A DNA stretch of 64,000 bases from Saccharum officinarum (Eukaryota; Streptophyta; Magnoliopsida; Poales; Poaceae), in NCBI GenBank assembly GCA_020631735.1, contig CM036160.1, forward strand, positions 2,030,407 through 2,094,406, in the 5' to 3' direction. Position numbers and translations under genes: made by a program. The notes under the pieces are model-generated. The model saw nothing but the letters and a program-made list of their open reading frames with translations. It was not told where the DNA came from and did not search any database. Shown in pieces: positions 1 to 10,931 of this stretch (position 1 is the first letter of the stretch; the number at the start of each line of letters is the position of its first letter).

Positions 1-114
1 CAGTGTGTTAGGGTTAACAAATGACAATTTAAGCAACAAGTGTCTAGATAGTGGTGGGCATGAGAAGGGGGGCACGACCTCTAGTGGTATGCTGATGTGG
101 AGGAGGTGGTCTTT

Positions 115-132
115 GAAAGCAAAACTGGTTGG
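115..132. repeat. LINE target-site duplication, left copy
   Basis: The 18-bp word GAAAGCAAAACTGGTTGG occurs here and again at 12422-12439, directly after the A-rich tail of the LINE. Perfect direct repeats of this length on both sides of an A-tailed element are the signature of target-primed reverse transcription. Bases 1-114 to the left are unassigned flanking DNA. Confidence 0.9.
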
Positions 133-342
133 CGGCGCTGTGCCGGGCCACCAGGGTGCTGGCCGGAGGGGGGCGAAGCGTCGTCGGCCGCGGCCACAGC
201 TGGTGCACGGCCTGCCGTCTCGCCCAGTGGAGGGCCGCATCCCGGCATGCCAGCGCCTTAGTCGCCGTCGACGGGTCTCCGCCCCTGATGCCAATGGGTG
301 GCGTGAGATCCTCCACCGCCAGGAGTTGCGTACAGCGACCGC
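133..342 (+). pseudogene. LINE ORF1, 5' fragment
   Basis: This is the upstream piece of the LINE ORF1, cut at its 5' end by LINE truncation and at its 3' end by the Copia insertion. The coding frame is the one with codons starting at 341 and 344. It encodes an Arg-rich stretch ending in a GWREIL-type motif, of the kind I associate with the region before the zinc knuckles in plant L1 ORF1 proteins. Removing the Copia element and one copy of its 5-bp target duplication puts this piece in frame with the 10933 segment. Confidence 0.65.
338..342. repeat. Copia target-site duplication, left copy (ACCGC)
   Basis: ACCGC lies just before the first matching LTR base. The right counterpart at 10927-10931 is ACTGC, with one C/T difference. 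Five bases is the usual duplication length for Ty1/copia integrase. Reading-frame restoration of the LINE ORF supports it. Confidence 0.65.
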
Positions 343-945
343 TGTTTGGTGTTGGTAATTAGTGACAATGCCTAAGTACTAATCCTATGCCTAAGTTGTA
401 TGTAGCATATGAGGATTAGTACATTCCAAGGTTGGTGGCAAGATGGACATGGTGATCATGATGGCCACACTTAGATTTGGATGCAACCCCACGTGATCAA
501 GGCAAAGGTATATGCTTAAGGGTTGTGTTTTAGTAACCAAGACACCTAGTGGGTGTGGTTACATTATAGGATAGATAGCCGTACTATAAAGAGGGGAATG
601 ACGCAGCTATTGAACTCCTAAGTGCCTCTAGATGTGCATTTCATAATCATATGTATTTGGATTGAACTAATATCGCCTCGGAAAATGATTGTAAAAATGC
701 TAACACACTCACACATGACGAAGATCACTTGGTGGTGTTAGCACGTTTGCGGAGGCGGTGGAGTTTGAGCGGTAGAGAGGGTTTGGGATACTCTCTCCCT
801 CCCGCCGAGCTTGCGAGGCGGGATTTAGGCGTTTTCGAGGAGTTAAAACGACTATTTTCCACTACGCCGAAAGTCCGGAAAAGAAACGGAGGCGAACGGA
901 GGTCACAGAGGTGACCGGACGCTGAACCGGACACGGTCCTTGCAT

Positions 946-1372
946 GACCGGACGCGTCCGGTCAGTGTTCAGTGTCTACGCGTTTTTCAGTTCGATGATC
1001 GGACGCGAGGCGCGTCCGGTCACTGATGATCGGACGCGTCTGGTCGTTCAGGGAGCTTACTGGACTCTAACCGGACGCTGACACTGTCACGTCTGGTCAT
1101 GTTTCTTCAGCGCATCTGGTCGTTGTTTCGTTGAGCGCTGCTCAGGCGACCAGCGCGTCCGGTCACTCACGGGACCAGCGTGTCCGGTCGTTCCCAGCGT
1201 GTCCGGTCTGCGTGATGAGCGCGTCCGGTCGTTGCTTCGCAGTTAGCCGTTGGGCGACCGGCGCGTCCGGTCAGTTGGACCAGCGCGTCCGGTCAGTGTT
1301 TCGTGACTTTACCGTTGTGCGACCGGCGTGTCCGGTCAGTTGGACCAGCGCGTCCGGTCAGCGCGATTTCAG
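946..1372. repeat. CpG-rich GCGTCCGGTC repeat array in LTR U3
   Basis: About thirteen units of the word CGCGTCCGGTC or one-base variants recur here, seven of them exact, often in the longer form GACCAGCGCGTCCGGTCA. The first unit, 946-963, is a perfect 18-bp palindrome (GACCGGACGCGTCCGGTC). The array ends about 40 bp upstream of the TATA box, so it sits in the promoter-proximal U3. Equivalent arrays occur in the 3' LTR and in the solo LTR at 41116-43700. Confidence 0.9.
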
Positions 1373-1412
1373 CTGTTTAAGTTTCTAACGGCTCTATTCG
1401 AAGGGGTACGTC

Positions 1413-1420
1413 TATAAATA
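1413..1420 (+). promoter_or_regulatory. TATA box of Copia 5' LTR
   Basis: TATAAATA lies downstream of the repeat array and about 900 bp before the LTR end, a normal position for the U3/R start. The same motif is found at 10020-10027 in the 3' LTR and at 42618-42625 in the solo LTR. Confidence 0.7.
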
Positions 1421-2322
1421 CTCATTGACCGGCTCATTGCTTCACCTCTCGATCATTTGACATACTTGTGAGCACTTTGAGCTAAGCAACTCCCCTCCCA
1501 CTCATCTCTCTTGCTTCTTTGCATATTCGAAGTGAGATTGAGTGATCCAAGTGCATTTGCATTGCGAGATTGCATCTAGTTGGCACTTGGTGGTTGATTT
1601 GCTGCGGGATTCTTGTTTCTCTTGGTGGTTGCCGCCACCTAGACGGCTTGGAGTAGCTTGGAGGCGTTGACAAGAGTTGGTGTTTGTTCTTAGCCACCTC
1701 CGGTGATTGTGAGGGGTTTGTGCCTACCTCGGCGAAGCGCCAAAGGCAACATTAGTAAATTGCTCGTGTCATTGCAACCTTTTGCCATTTGGTAGGTTCT
1801 TGTGGCGCCTTTTGAGAGGCTCGGTGTGAGACCGATTAGCCACCGAACCACGTGGTGAAGAGGGACACAACGGGGACTAGCGTGCCGGCAAGCACGTGAA
1901 CCTCGGGATAAATCTTCGTGTCATCACTTTCATATTGTGATTGATTGATCCCGGTGTTCGGTTATCTTGGTATACATTGTTGATCATATTGGTTGACTCA
2001 ATACTTCGCCCCTCGGTGAAACTCTCCTAACTCAACTCCGCATTACTTTCTTAGTTATCTTTGCTAGCTAGTTAGCTTTGCTAGAGTAGCTCTTTTGTGT
2101 AGCTTGCTAGTTGTAGTTGTAGTTACCTTCTCGGTTTAACTTGTGCGGTTGAGTGCAAATATACTAGAATTGTGAATTCGTTAGGAGGCTTGCAAACACC
2201 CCGTAGGCTAAGCAAAACTCGCATCTCGCTATTTGTTTTATTGATAAACTTGTTTAGCTTGTCTTTGTAAAAATTTTTAATAGGCTATTCACCCCCCCCT
2301 CTAGCCATCAAGACCTTTCAAG

Positions 2323-2335
2323 TGGTATCGGAGCC
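2323..2335 (+). other. Copia primer binding site (tRNA-iMet)
   Basis: TGGTATCGGAGCC begins two bases after the LTR end. It differs by one base from the complement of the initiator tRNA-Met 3' end (TGGTATCAGAGCC), the usual primer of Maximus/SIRE elements. Confidence 0.85.
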
Positions 2336-2373
2336 GTGGTCACTATTTGTAAGGCTTAAAAACCTCGGTGTAA

Positions 2374-4483
2374 GATGGCTCAAGTTATGTTCAATCATGT
2401 AAATGGCAAGCCTCCATTCTTTGATGGTGTCTCTTCCTTTGATCATTGGAAAAGGAAGATGAAGCAATATCTATGCAATATACATGAGAAGGTTTGAGAT
2501 GTGACCAAAGAAGGATACATCATTCTTGATGAGGAAAACCTCACTCCCAATGACCGCATCAACAAACAATGCAATACGGCGGCACTTGACACAATCTACC
2601 GTGTCATTGATGACAAAGTATTTGAGCAAATCAAAGATCTTAAAAAGGCAAATGAGCTTTGGATAAGGCTTGAAGAAACATATAAAGGCACTTCAACGGT
2701 AAAAAGTGCCAAACTATATATGCTCAAGGACAAGTTCTCCACATTCAAGATGAAGGATGATGAATCCATCCTGGAGATGTTCTATAGGCTCCAAGTCATT
2801 GTCAATGATCTCAAGGGGCTTGGGGAGAAGGTTGAGGACAAGGACTTCTCACACAAGTTCTTGATGTGCTTACCCAAGAAGTTTGCCACCTTAAGAAGAA
2901 TGATCTTTAGAGAGGGATTGGACAAGGTCAAACCAACCAATGTGCTTGGAGATATAATGACCGATGCCTAATACAATGATGATGAAGATGAGGTAGAAGA
3001 TAAGAAGGAGACCAAGGTCAAGCAAGAGAAGCCCATTGCATTCAAGGCTTCATCCTCTAAGGGCAAGAACAAGGTGGAGAGTGATGATGATGATCCATTC
3101 GATGATGAGACCATGGCCCTCCTTGTGCACAAGATGGGAAGGTTCATGAAGAAGAAAGGATATGGGGCAAGGAAGAGGAGAGACATTATAAAGGCAAAGA
3201 CCCTTTGCTACAATTGCAATAGCCCCGATCACATAGTGGCGGATTGCCCCTATGAAGATAAGAGATTTCATAATGGGGACTTGAAGCTCAAGAAGAACAA
3301 GAAGGATAAGAAAGAGAATGAGAAGAAAGCAAAGAAGAGCTTCACTTTCAACAAGAAGAAGAAGGGTGGTGGTTATGTAGTCACTTGGGATAGTGACAAC
3401 TCCGATAGTGATGATGATGAAAGCTCTAGTGATGATGAGAGGACCACTCGGCGAGCCATTGCAAACATCGCCCTCTCCAACAAGCCATCCATCTTCGACA
3501 CTTCATCAACATGCCTTATGGCCAAGCCTACAAAGGTAAAATATGATGATAGTGATGATGATTCTTGTGCTAGTGATGATTGTAGGAGTGATGATGAGGA
3601 GGATGAGGACTACTCCAAGGATGATCTATTGGGCATAATAGATCAAATGAGTAAGGGCTACAAGAGGACCACCAAGAAATATAAAATCTTGGAACAAGAG
3701 CTCATTGCCAAGAGCAATGAAAATGATGCCTTGATGGAGGAGCTTGTTGCTCTCAAAAAGAGTAAGGAGTGCAAAGGAATTGAACAAGAGCTCAAAGCTC
3801 TTAGGAAATCCTTTGATGAGCTAGAGGCCTCTCGTGAGTGTCTAAAGGAAGACCACGAGGACCTTGAAGTTGCTCACACTAGGCTTAAGGAAGACCACTC
3901 CACTCTACTTGAGCTCATCAAGGAAAAGGACCTCAAGTTGGAGAAGTTCATGAAGGAAGCTAAGAAGGAGCAAGTGATTGTCACTTGTGATATTGGACTA
4001 ACATATGATATTATTGATGATTCTTTATTTGTTAGTCCTACTAATGCTTCATGTAGCTCATCATCATCCACCACAACCAACTCTACCTCTACTACTAGTG
4101 ATTCATCACTTGTGGTTGAGACTCTCAAGAGAGAGGTGGATGATCTCACCCGCGCATTAGGCAATGCCTATGGTGGGGATGCCCGCTTGCTAAAATACTT
4201 AGGTAGTCAAAGGTTCTCTCTTAACAAAGAGGGATTGGGCTATACTCCCAAGAAGGGCAAGGCGGCCTTTGCTACTCCAAAGCCTCGCTTTGTGAAGGGC
4301 AATGGTCGTTATTGCAATAGATGCAAGCAAGTTGGGCATCTAGAGATTAATTGCAATAAAATAAACAAGAACAAGAAAAATGCTAATGTACCTTACATTC
4401 CTTTTGATTCTTGTTATGTGCTTACCAAGGGTGAGAAAGGTGTGCATGCTAGGTTTGTTGGTACACCAATTGTGAGCCCATAG
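2374..4483 (+). pseudogene. Copia gag, interrupted by stops
   Basis: The capsid/nucleocapsid polyprotein begins at the ATG at 2374. In-frame TGA near 2497, TAA at 2969-2971 and TAG at 4481-4483 interrupt it. The N-terminal half carries the UBN2-type gag fold signature (region 2501-2971). Two CCHC zinc knuckles are visible: CYNCNSPDHIVADC near 3210 and CNRCKQVGHLEINC near 4314. Between them lies an acidic Asp/Ser-rich stretch and a long heptad-rich coiled coil (about 3650-3970). The large gag with a coiled coil is typical of SIRE-like elements. The gag frame continues into protease, so gag-pol was probably one reading frame. Confidence 0.9.
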
Positions 4484-5155
4484 AAGAAGGCCATTTGGGT
4501 ACCAAAGAGCTTAGTGACTAACCTCCAAGGACCCAAGCAAGTATGGGTACCTAAAAGACATTAAATTATTTTGTAGGTAAATTACAAGGCCGGAGGAAGG
4601 CATTGGGTGCTTGATAGTGGGTGCTCTCAACATATGACCGGTGATTCAAGAATGTTCAACTCTCTCAAGTCAAATGATAGTGGCATTGATAATATCACAT
4701 TTGGTGACAATAGCAAGGGTGATGTAAAGGCTCTTGGAAGGATTGCAATCTCAAATGATTATAGCATTTCCAATATGCTACTAGTTGAAAAGCTCAATTT
4801 CAACTTGTTGTCGGTTGCTCAATTGTGTGATCTAGGCTTCAAGTGCATATTTGGTGTTGATGATGTGGAGATAGTTAGTGTTGATGGCTCTAACTTGATC
4901 TTCAAAGGCTTTAGATTTGAGAATCTATACTTGGTTGATTTCAATGCTAGTGACACTCAACTTTCAACATGCTTGCTCACTAAATTAAGTATGGGTTGGT
5001 TATGGCATAGAAGACTTGGTCATGTTGGCATGAAGCAATTGAACAAGTTAGTGAAGCATGACTTAGTTAGAGGCTTGAAGGATGTCACATTTGAGAAAGA
5101 TAAACTATGTAGTGCATGTCAAGCCGGAAAGCAAGTAGGAACACTCATCCATTGA
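4484..5155 (+). pseudogene. Copia protease and integrase N-terminal region
   Basis: After further in-frame stops (for example 4562-4564) the frame opens at the aspartic protease active site, WVLDSGCSQHMTG, near 4600. The GAG-pre-integrase zinc region follows, with HRRLGHVG and the CSACQAGK motif near 5110. The frame ends at 5155 because of a single-base frameshift at about 5137-5145; the continuing sequence is in the next frame from 5116. Confidence 0.88.
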
Positions 5156-6069
5156 AAAGCATCATGAGTACTTCCAAGGCATTTGAGTTGTTGCACATGG
5201 ATCTATTTGGGCCAACTACATACACAAGCATTGGTGGCAACAAGTATGGTTTTGTGATTGTGGATGATTTCACTAGATACATATGGGTATTCTTTCTTAT
5301 GGACAAGAGTGATGTATTTGACATATTCAAGAAGTTCATCAAAAGAGTACAAAATGAGTTTGAGACCACAATCAAGAAAGTAAGAAGTGACAATGGAAGT
5401 GAGTTTAGAAACACAAGAGTTGATGAGCTATGTGATGAGCTTGGAATCAAACATCAATTCTCGGCCAAGTATACACCTCAATCTAATGGCTTAGTTGAGA
5501 GGAAGAATAGAACCTTAATTGATATGGCAAGATCAATGTTGAATGAGTATAATGCGAGTCATTCATTTTGGGCCGAAGCAATCAATACAGCTTGCTTCTA
5601 TAGCAACCGCCTCTATTACCACAAGTTCTTAGAGAAGACACCATATGAGATCTTAAATGGAAGAAAGCCTAACATTGCATACTTTCGGGTATTTGGTTGT
5701 AAATGCTATATCTTGAAGAAAGGCACTAGATTGAGCAAGTTTGAGAAGAAATGTGATGAAGGATTCTTACTTGGATACTCCACTACTAGCAAAGCTTATA
5801 GAGTTTGGAATTTGGCTAGTGGTTTACTTGAAGAAGTTCATGATGTTGAATTTGATGAAACAAATGGCTCTCAAAATGAAGAAGATAACTTGGATGATGT
5901 GAGAGGAACTCAATTGAGTAATGCTATGAAAGAAATGGATATTGGTGATATTAGGCCAAAGCAAGTGATTGATGTGGATGACAAAGATCAAGTGCTCCAA
6001 AGTTCAAATACACAAGCTAGTGGTTCTCAAATGCAAAATCAAGCTAGTACATCATCTCAAGTGCAATAA
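5116..6069 (+). pseudogene. Copia integrase catalytic core
   Basis: This encodes the rve-type integrase core that inserts the cDNA. Catalytic residues are visible in HMDLFGPT (first Asp), RSDNGSEF (second Asp) and QSNGLVERKNRT (Glu). A low-complexity Gln/Ser-rich spacer follows. The frame is closed by TAA at 6067-6069, but downstream sequence continues in the same frame, so this is a secondary stop. Confidence 0.92.
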
Positions 6070-6078
6070 GATCAACAA

Positions 6079-7803
6079 GTGGCTAGTTCATCATCTCCAA
6101 CTCATGATCAACATCAACATCCAAGCAATCAAGTCCAAGTGCTTCAACCAACTAACATTGCAAGAGACCATCCATTGGATTCCATCATTGGTGACATACA
6201 AAGAGGAGTTCAAACTAGGTCAAGATTGGCATCATTTTGTGCTCACTCTTCTTTTGTGTCAATGGAAGAACCCAAAGACATTGATAGAGCATTGAGAGAT
6301 CCGGATTGGGTAAATGCAATGCATGAAGAGCTCAACAACTTTAAGAGAAATGAAGTATGGGAACTAGTTGAGAGGCCTAAGGATCACAATGTCATTGGAA
6401 CAAGATGGGTCTTTCGCAACAAGCAAGATCAAGATGGGATAGTAGTAAGGAACAAAGCAAGACTAGTAGCTCAAGGTTACACACAAATAGAGGGTCTTGA
6501 CTTTGGTGAAACTTATGCCCCAGTTGCAAGATTGGAAGCAATTAGGATCTTACTTGCCTATGCTTGTGCTCACAATATCAAGTTATATCAAATGGATGTG
6601 AAGAGTGCATTTCTCAATGGGTACATTCAAGAGGAGGTGTATGTGGAGCAACCTCCCGGTTTTGAAGATGACAAGAAACCCAATCATGTCTACAAATTGA
6701 GAAAAGCTTTGTATGGATTAAAGCAAGCACCTAGAGCATGGTATGAAAGATTGAGAGACTTCTTTCTATCCAAAGGATTTGTCATGGGCAAAGTGGATAC
6801 AACACTATTCACCAAGAAGATTGGGAAAGAATTGTTTGTGTTGCAAATATATGTTGATGATATCATATTCGGTTCAACCAATCAAGATTATTGTGATGAG
6901 TTTAGAAAAATAATGGCAAAGGAATTTGAAATGTCAATGATTGGTGAACTTAGTTTCTTTCTTGGACTTCAAATCAAACAAATGAAGGAAGGAACATTTG
7001 TGAGTCAAACTAAGTACATCAAAGATATGCTCAAGAAGTTTGGCATGGAAGATGCAAAGAGTATTACAACCCCAATGGGAACAAATGGAAGTTTGGATAG
7101 TGACAAGAGTGGCAACATGGTGGATCAAAAGCTATATAGATCAATGATTGGTAGTCTACTCTATGTGACGGCATCAAGGCCCGATGTGATGTTTAGTGTA
7201 TGCATGTGTGCAAGATTTCAAGCCTCACCAAGAGAAAGTCATTTGAAGGCAACAAAGAGAATATTGAGGTACTTAAAGCATATACAAGATGTTAGATTGT
7301 GGTATCCCAAAGGTGCAAGCTTTGAGCTAGTTGGATATTCGGACTCTGACTATGCCGGTGACAAAGTGGAAAGAAAGAGCACTTCCGGGACTTGTCAATT
7401 GTTGGGAAGATCACTTGTCTCATGGTCATCCAAGAAGCAAAATAGTATTGCACTATCTACCGCCGAGGTCAAATACATCGCCGCGGGTAGTTGTTGTGCA
7501 CAAATCTTGTGGATAAAGGTAACATTGAAGGATTTTGGAATCAATTTCAAGAATGTGCCATTGCTATGTGACAATGAAAGTGCAGTGAAGCTAACCAACA
7601 ATCCGATTCAACATCAAAGAACAAAGCATATTGATGTTCGTCATCACTTTATTAGAGATCATCAACAAAAGGGTGACATTGCTATTGAGAGTGTGGGCAC
7701 CGAAGACCAATTAGCCGATCTATTCACCAAGCCACTTGATGAGAAGAGATTTCACAAGCTAAAGAATGAGTTGAACATACTTGACTTCTCCAACATGAGT
7801 TGA
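6079..7803 (+). pseudogene. Copia reverse transcriptase and RNase H
   Basis: This 574-codon open stretch encodes the RVT_2 reverse transcriptase, with [11 protein letters not shown] and the YVDDIIFGS catalytic box, followed by the copia RNase H ([31 protein letters not shown]). The domain pair looks intact. It is separated from integrase only by the stop at 6067-6069. It ends with TGA at 7801-7803. Confidence 0.93.
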
Positions 7804-8916
7804 TGCACCCCATATATGACATGCCTCTCCTTCGAGCCCCAAGGTACAATTAGTTGACATGTCATACATTCTATGCTAAGGACTTGTTTAGTGCATCTAG
7901 TCATAATTTACATGTTCTAGGCTCATTCATGAAAATCAAATGAATTTGAAGTTTATATGGTGCCACTATTGTTTCCATGACTTGTATGATCTAGTGGTAG
8001 CATATAACTTGTTTAAGTAGCTTGTGATCCTAAGTGTTTAATCTAGATCACTTGTCTAAATATTTGCTTCAACATGGTGCATGATAACCCTTCTAGTGAG
8101 GTGTGAAGAAGCTTGCCCTTGGATCAAACCGAAGTATTTTATTTATGCAAGCAATCTAGGTTGAATCACAAACTTGATCCTCACCCCATATTTCAACATG
8201 ATAATCTATCTAAAGTTTGCTCCTTGTGGTCAATTGGTGCCAAAGGGGGAGAAAATATTATTCACAAAGATAGAAACTCAAAAGGGGAGAATTGATAAAA
8301 GAAGGGGATCAACTAAAATTTTGAGCACACAAGTAGGGGGAGCAAGCTCTTAAGCATGAATGTTGCATTTCCATGTGCACTTCATATGTATGATGCATAG
8401 TTATGCATTTCGTTTTCTCCGATACATTGCTTGTGTGGTGACTTGCTAGTATAATTTGAATGATGCATTGAGGTACTAGCATGAATAGGAAGTAGTTAGA
8501 TTTTTCTTGCTTCATGTTTTTCAAAGTGATACTAGAATCTTGCTTATAATGTTGATCTCACGAGGTTTCTAGTTATGTTTGTGTTTTTACAAGTGGTATC
8601 TAACTGCACAAGGTGCTAAGATGGTGTTTATCGCTACTCCGATGGTATCACGCTTCAAAGGTCTATAATCTTAAACACTTAGCACCTATTGGTAGTCAAT
8701 GCTCCTATACTTTCCTATCTAACATGTATGCTTCCAAAATCCAAACATATGACATACATGTAGGGGGAGCCATTGCTATCAATTTGAATTCATGATCACA
8801 TGTCCATAATTCTTACACATGGTAATACACTTGGACAATGTGACATGGGTTCAATCAAAATTTTATCATAATATCTTTGTGAAAGGTTTGTCACCAATTA
8901 CCAACAAGGGGGAGAT
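7804..8916 (+). other. Copia 3' noncoding region with polypurine tract
   Basis: About 1.1 kb lies between the pol stop and the 3' LTR; no coding is seen. Such a tail is common in SIRE/Maximus elements, where some members carry an env-like ORF, but none is visible here. The polypurine tract AAGGGGGAGA at 8907-8916 adjoins the LTR start TGAAAG at 8917. Other purine runs of the GGGGGAG type occur at about 8244, 8335 and 8762. Confidence 0.8.
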
Positions 8917-10926
8917 TGAAAGTCCTATGTTTGGTGTTGGTAATTAGTGATAATGCCTAAGTACTAATCCTATGCCTAAGTTGTATATAGCATATGAGGA
9001 TTAGTACATTCCAAGGTTGGTGGCAAGATGGACATGGTGATCATGATGGCCACACTTGGATTTGGATGCAACCCTACGTGATCAAGGCAAAGGTATATGC
9101 TTAAGGGTTGTGTTTTAGTAACCAAGACACCTAGTGGGTGTGGTTACATTATAGGATAGATAGCCGTACTATAAAGAGGGGAATGATGCGGCTATTGAAC
9201 TCCTAAGTGCCTCTAGATGTGCATTTCATAATCATATGCATTTGGATAGAACTAATATCGCCTCAAAAAATGATTGTGAAAATGCTAACACACTCACACA
9301 TGACGAAGATCACTTGGTGGTGTTAGCACGTTTGCGTAGACGGTGGAGTTTGAGCGGTAGAGAGGGTTTGAGATCCTCTCTCCCTCCCGCCGAGCTTGCG
9401 AGGCGGGATTCAGGCGTTTTCGAGGAGTTGAAACGACTATTTTCCACTACGCCGAAAGTCCAGAAAAGAAACGGAGGCGAACGGAGGTCACAGAGGTGAC
9501 CGGACGCTGAACCGGACGCGGTCCTTGCATGACCGGACGCGTCCGATCAGTGTTCAGTGTCTGCGCGTTTTCTAGTTCGATGATCGGACGCGAGGCGCGT
9601 CCGGTCACTGATGATCGGACGCGTCCGGTCGTTCAGGGAGCTTACTAGACTCTAACCGGACGCTGGCACTGTCGCGTCCGGTCATGTTTCTTTAGCGCGT
9701 CTGGTCGTTGTTTCGTTGAGCGCTGCTCAGGCGACCAGCGCGTCCGGTCACTCACGGGACCAGCGCGTCCGATCGTTCCCAGCGTGTCCGGTCTGCGTGA
9801 TGAGCGCGTCCGGTCGTTGCTTCGCAGTTAGCCGTTGGGCGACCGGCGTGTCCGGTCAGTTGGACCAGCGCGTCCGGTCAGTGTTTCGCGACTTTGCCGT
9901 TGTGCGACCGACGCGTCCGGTCAGTTGGACCAGCGCGTCCGGTCAGTTGGACCAGCGCGTCCGGTCAGCGTGATTTCAGCTGTTTAAGTTTCTAACGGCT
10001 CTATTCGAAGGGGTACGTCTATAAATACTCGTTGGCCGGCTCATTGCTCCACCTCTCGATCATTTTACATACTTGTGAGCACTTTGAGCTAAGCAACTCC
10101 CCTCCCACTCATCTCTCTTGCTTCTTTACATATTCGAAGTGAGATTGAGTGATCCAAGTGCATTTGCATTGCGAGATTGCATCTAGTTGGCACTTGGTGG
10201 TTGATTTGCTGTGAGATTCTTGTTTGTCTTGGTGGTTGCCGCCACCTAGACGGCTTGGAGCAGCTTGGAGGCGTTGACAAGAGTTGGTGTTTGTTCTTAG
10301 CCACCTCCGGTGATTGTGAGGGGTTTGTGCCTACCTCGGCGAAGCGCCAAAAGCAACATTAGTAAATTGCTCGTGTCATTGCAACCTTTTGCCATTTGGT
10401 AGGTTCTTGTGGCGCCTTTTGAGAGGCTCGGTGTGAGACCGATTAGCCACCGAACCACGTGGTGAAGAGGGACACCACGGGGACTAGCGTGCCGGCAAGC
10501 ACGTGAACCTCGGGATAAATCTTCGTGTCATCACTTTCATATTATGATTGATTGATCCCGGTGTTCGGTTATCTTGGTATACATTGTTGATCATATTGGT
10601 TGACTCAATACTTCGTCTCTCGGTGAAACTCTCCTAACTCAACTCCGCATTACTTTCTTAGTTATCTTTGCTAGCTAGTTAGCTTTGCTAGAGTAGCTCT
10701 TTTGTGTAGCTTGCTAGTTGTAGTTGTAGTTACCTTCTCGGTTTGACTTGTGCGGTTGAGTGCAAATATACTAGAATTGTGAATTGGTTAGGTGGCTTGC
10801 AAACACCCCGTAGGCTAAGCAAAACTCGCATCTCGCTATTTGTTTTATTGATAAACTTGTTTAGCTTGTCTTTGTAGAAATTTTTAATAGGCTATTCACC
10901 CCCCCTCTAGCCATCAAGACCTTTCA
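8917..10926 (+). repeat. Copia 3' LTR
   Basis: The 2010-bp LTR starts TGAAAGTCCT and ends CCTTTCA. It matches the 5' LTR with a few percent divergence, carries the same CpG-rich array (about 9530-9975) with one additional 22-bp unit, and has a TATA box at 10020-10027. Confidence 0.93.
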
Positions 10927-10931
10927 ACTGC
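10927..10931. repeat. Copia target-site duplication, right copy (ACTGC)
   Basis: This pairs with ACCGC at 338-342, with one transition difference. Confidence 0.65.

Larger units (their letters stand above)
343..2320 (+). repeat. Copia 5' LTR
   Basis: The 1978-bp LTR matches 8928-10926. It begins at TGTTTGGTG, eleven bases inside the canonical TGAAAG start seen in the 3' LTR, and ends CCTTTCA just before the primer binding site. It contains a CpG-rich repeat array and a TATA box. It lacks one 22-bp array unit that the 3' LTR has. Confidence 0.92.
343..10926 (+). mobile_element. Ty1/copia retrotransposon, Maximus/SIRE lineage
   Basis: The element is 10.6 kb, with LTRs at 343-2320 and 8917-10926, a tRNA-iMet-type primer binding site, gag with coiled coil, protease, integrase, then RT and RNase H. 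This integrase-before-RT order defines copia. Long LTRs (~2 kb), a very long gag and a ~1.1-kb noncoding tail after pol fit the Maximus/SIRE lineage. The copy is defective: several stops and one frameshift interrupt gag-pol. Over the first ~690 aligned LTR bases I counted about 23 substitutions by eye, mostly transitions, so the insertion is not very recent. It is nested in the LINE. Confidence 0.93.

Noticed and set aside
946..1372. CRISPR-like reading of the GCGTCCGGTC array (also the CACTA subterminal repeats)
   Set aside because: Spacers are short and irregular, the repeats are imperfect and lie in transposon ends of a plant genome.
2497..2971. Programmed stop readthrough in Copia gag
   Set aside because: There are several stops of different types (TGA, TAA, TAG) plus a frameshift in pol, so decay is simpler.
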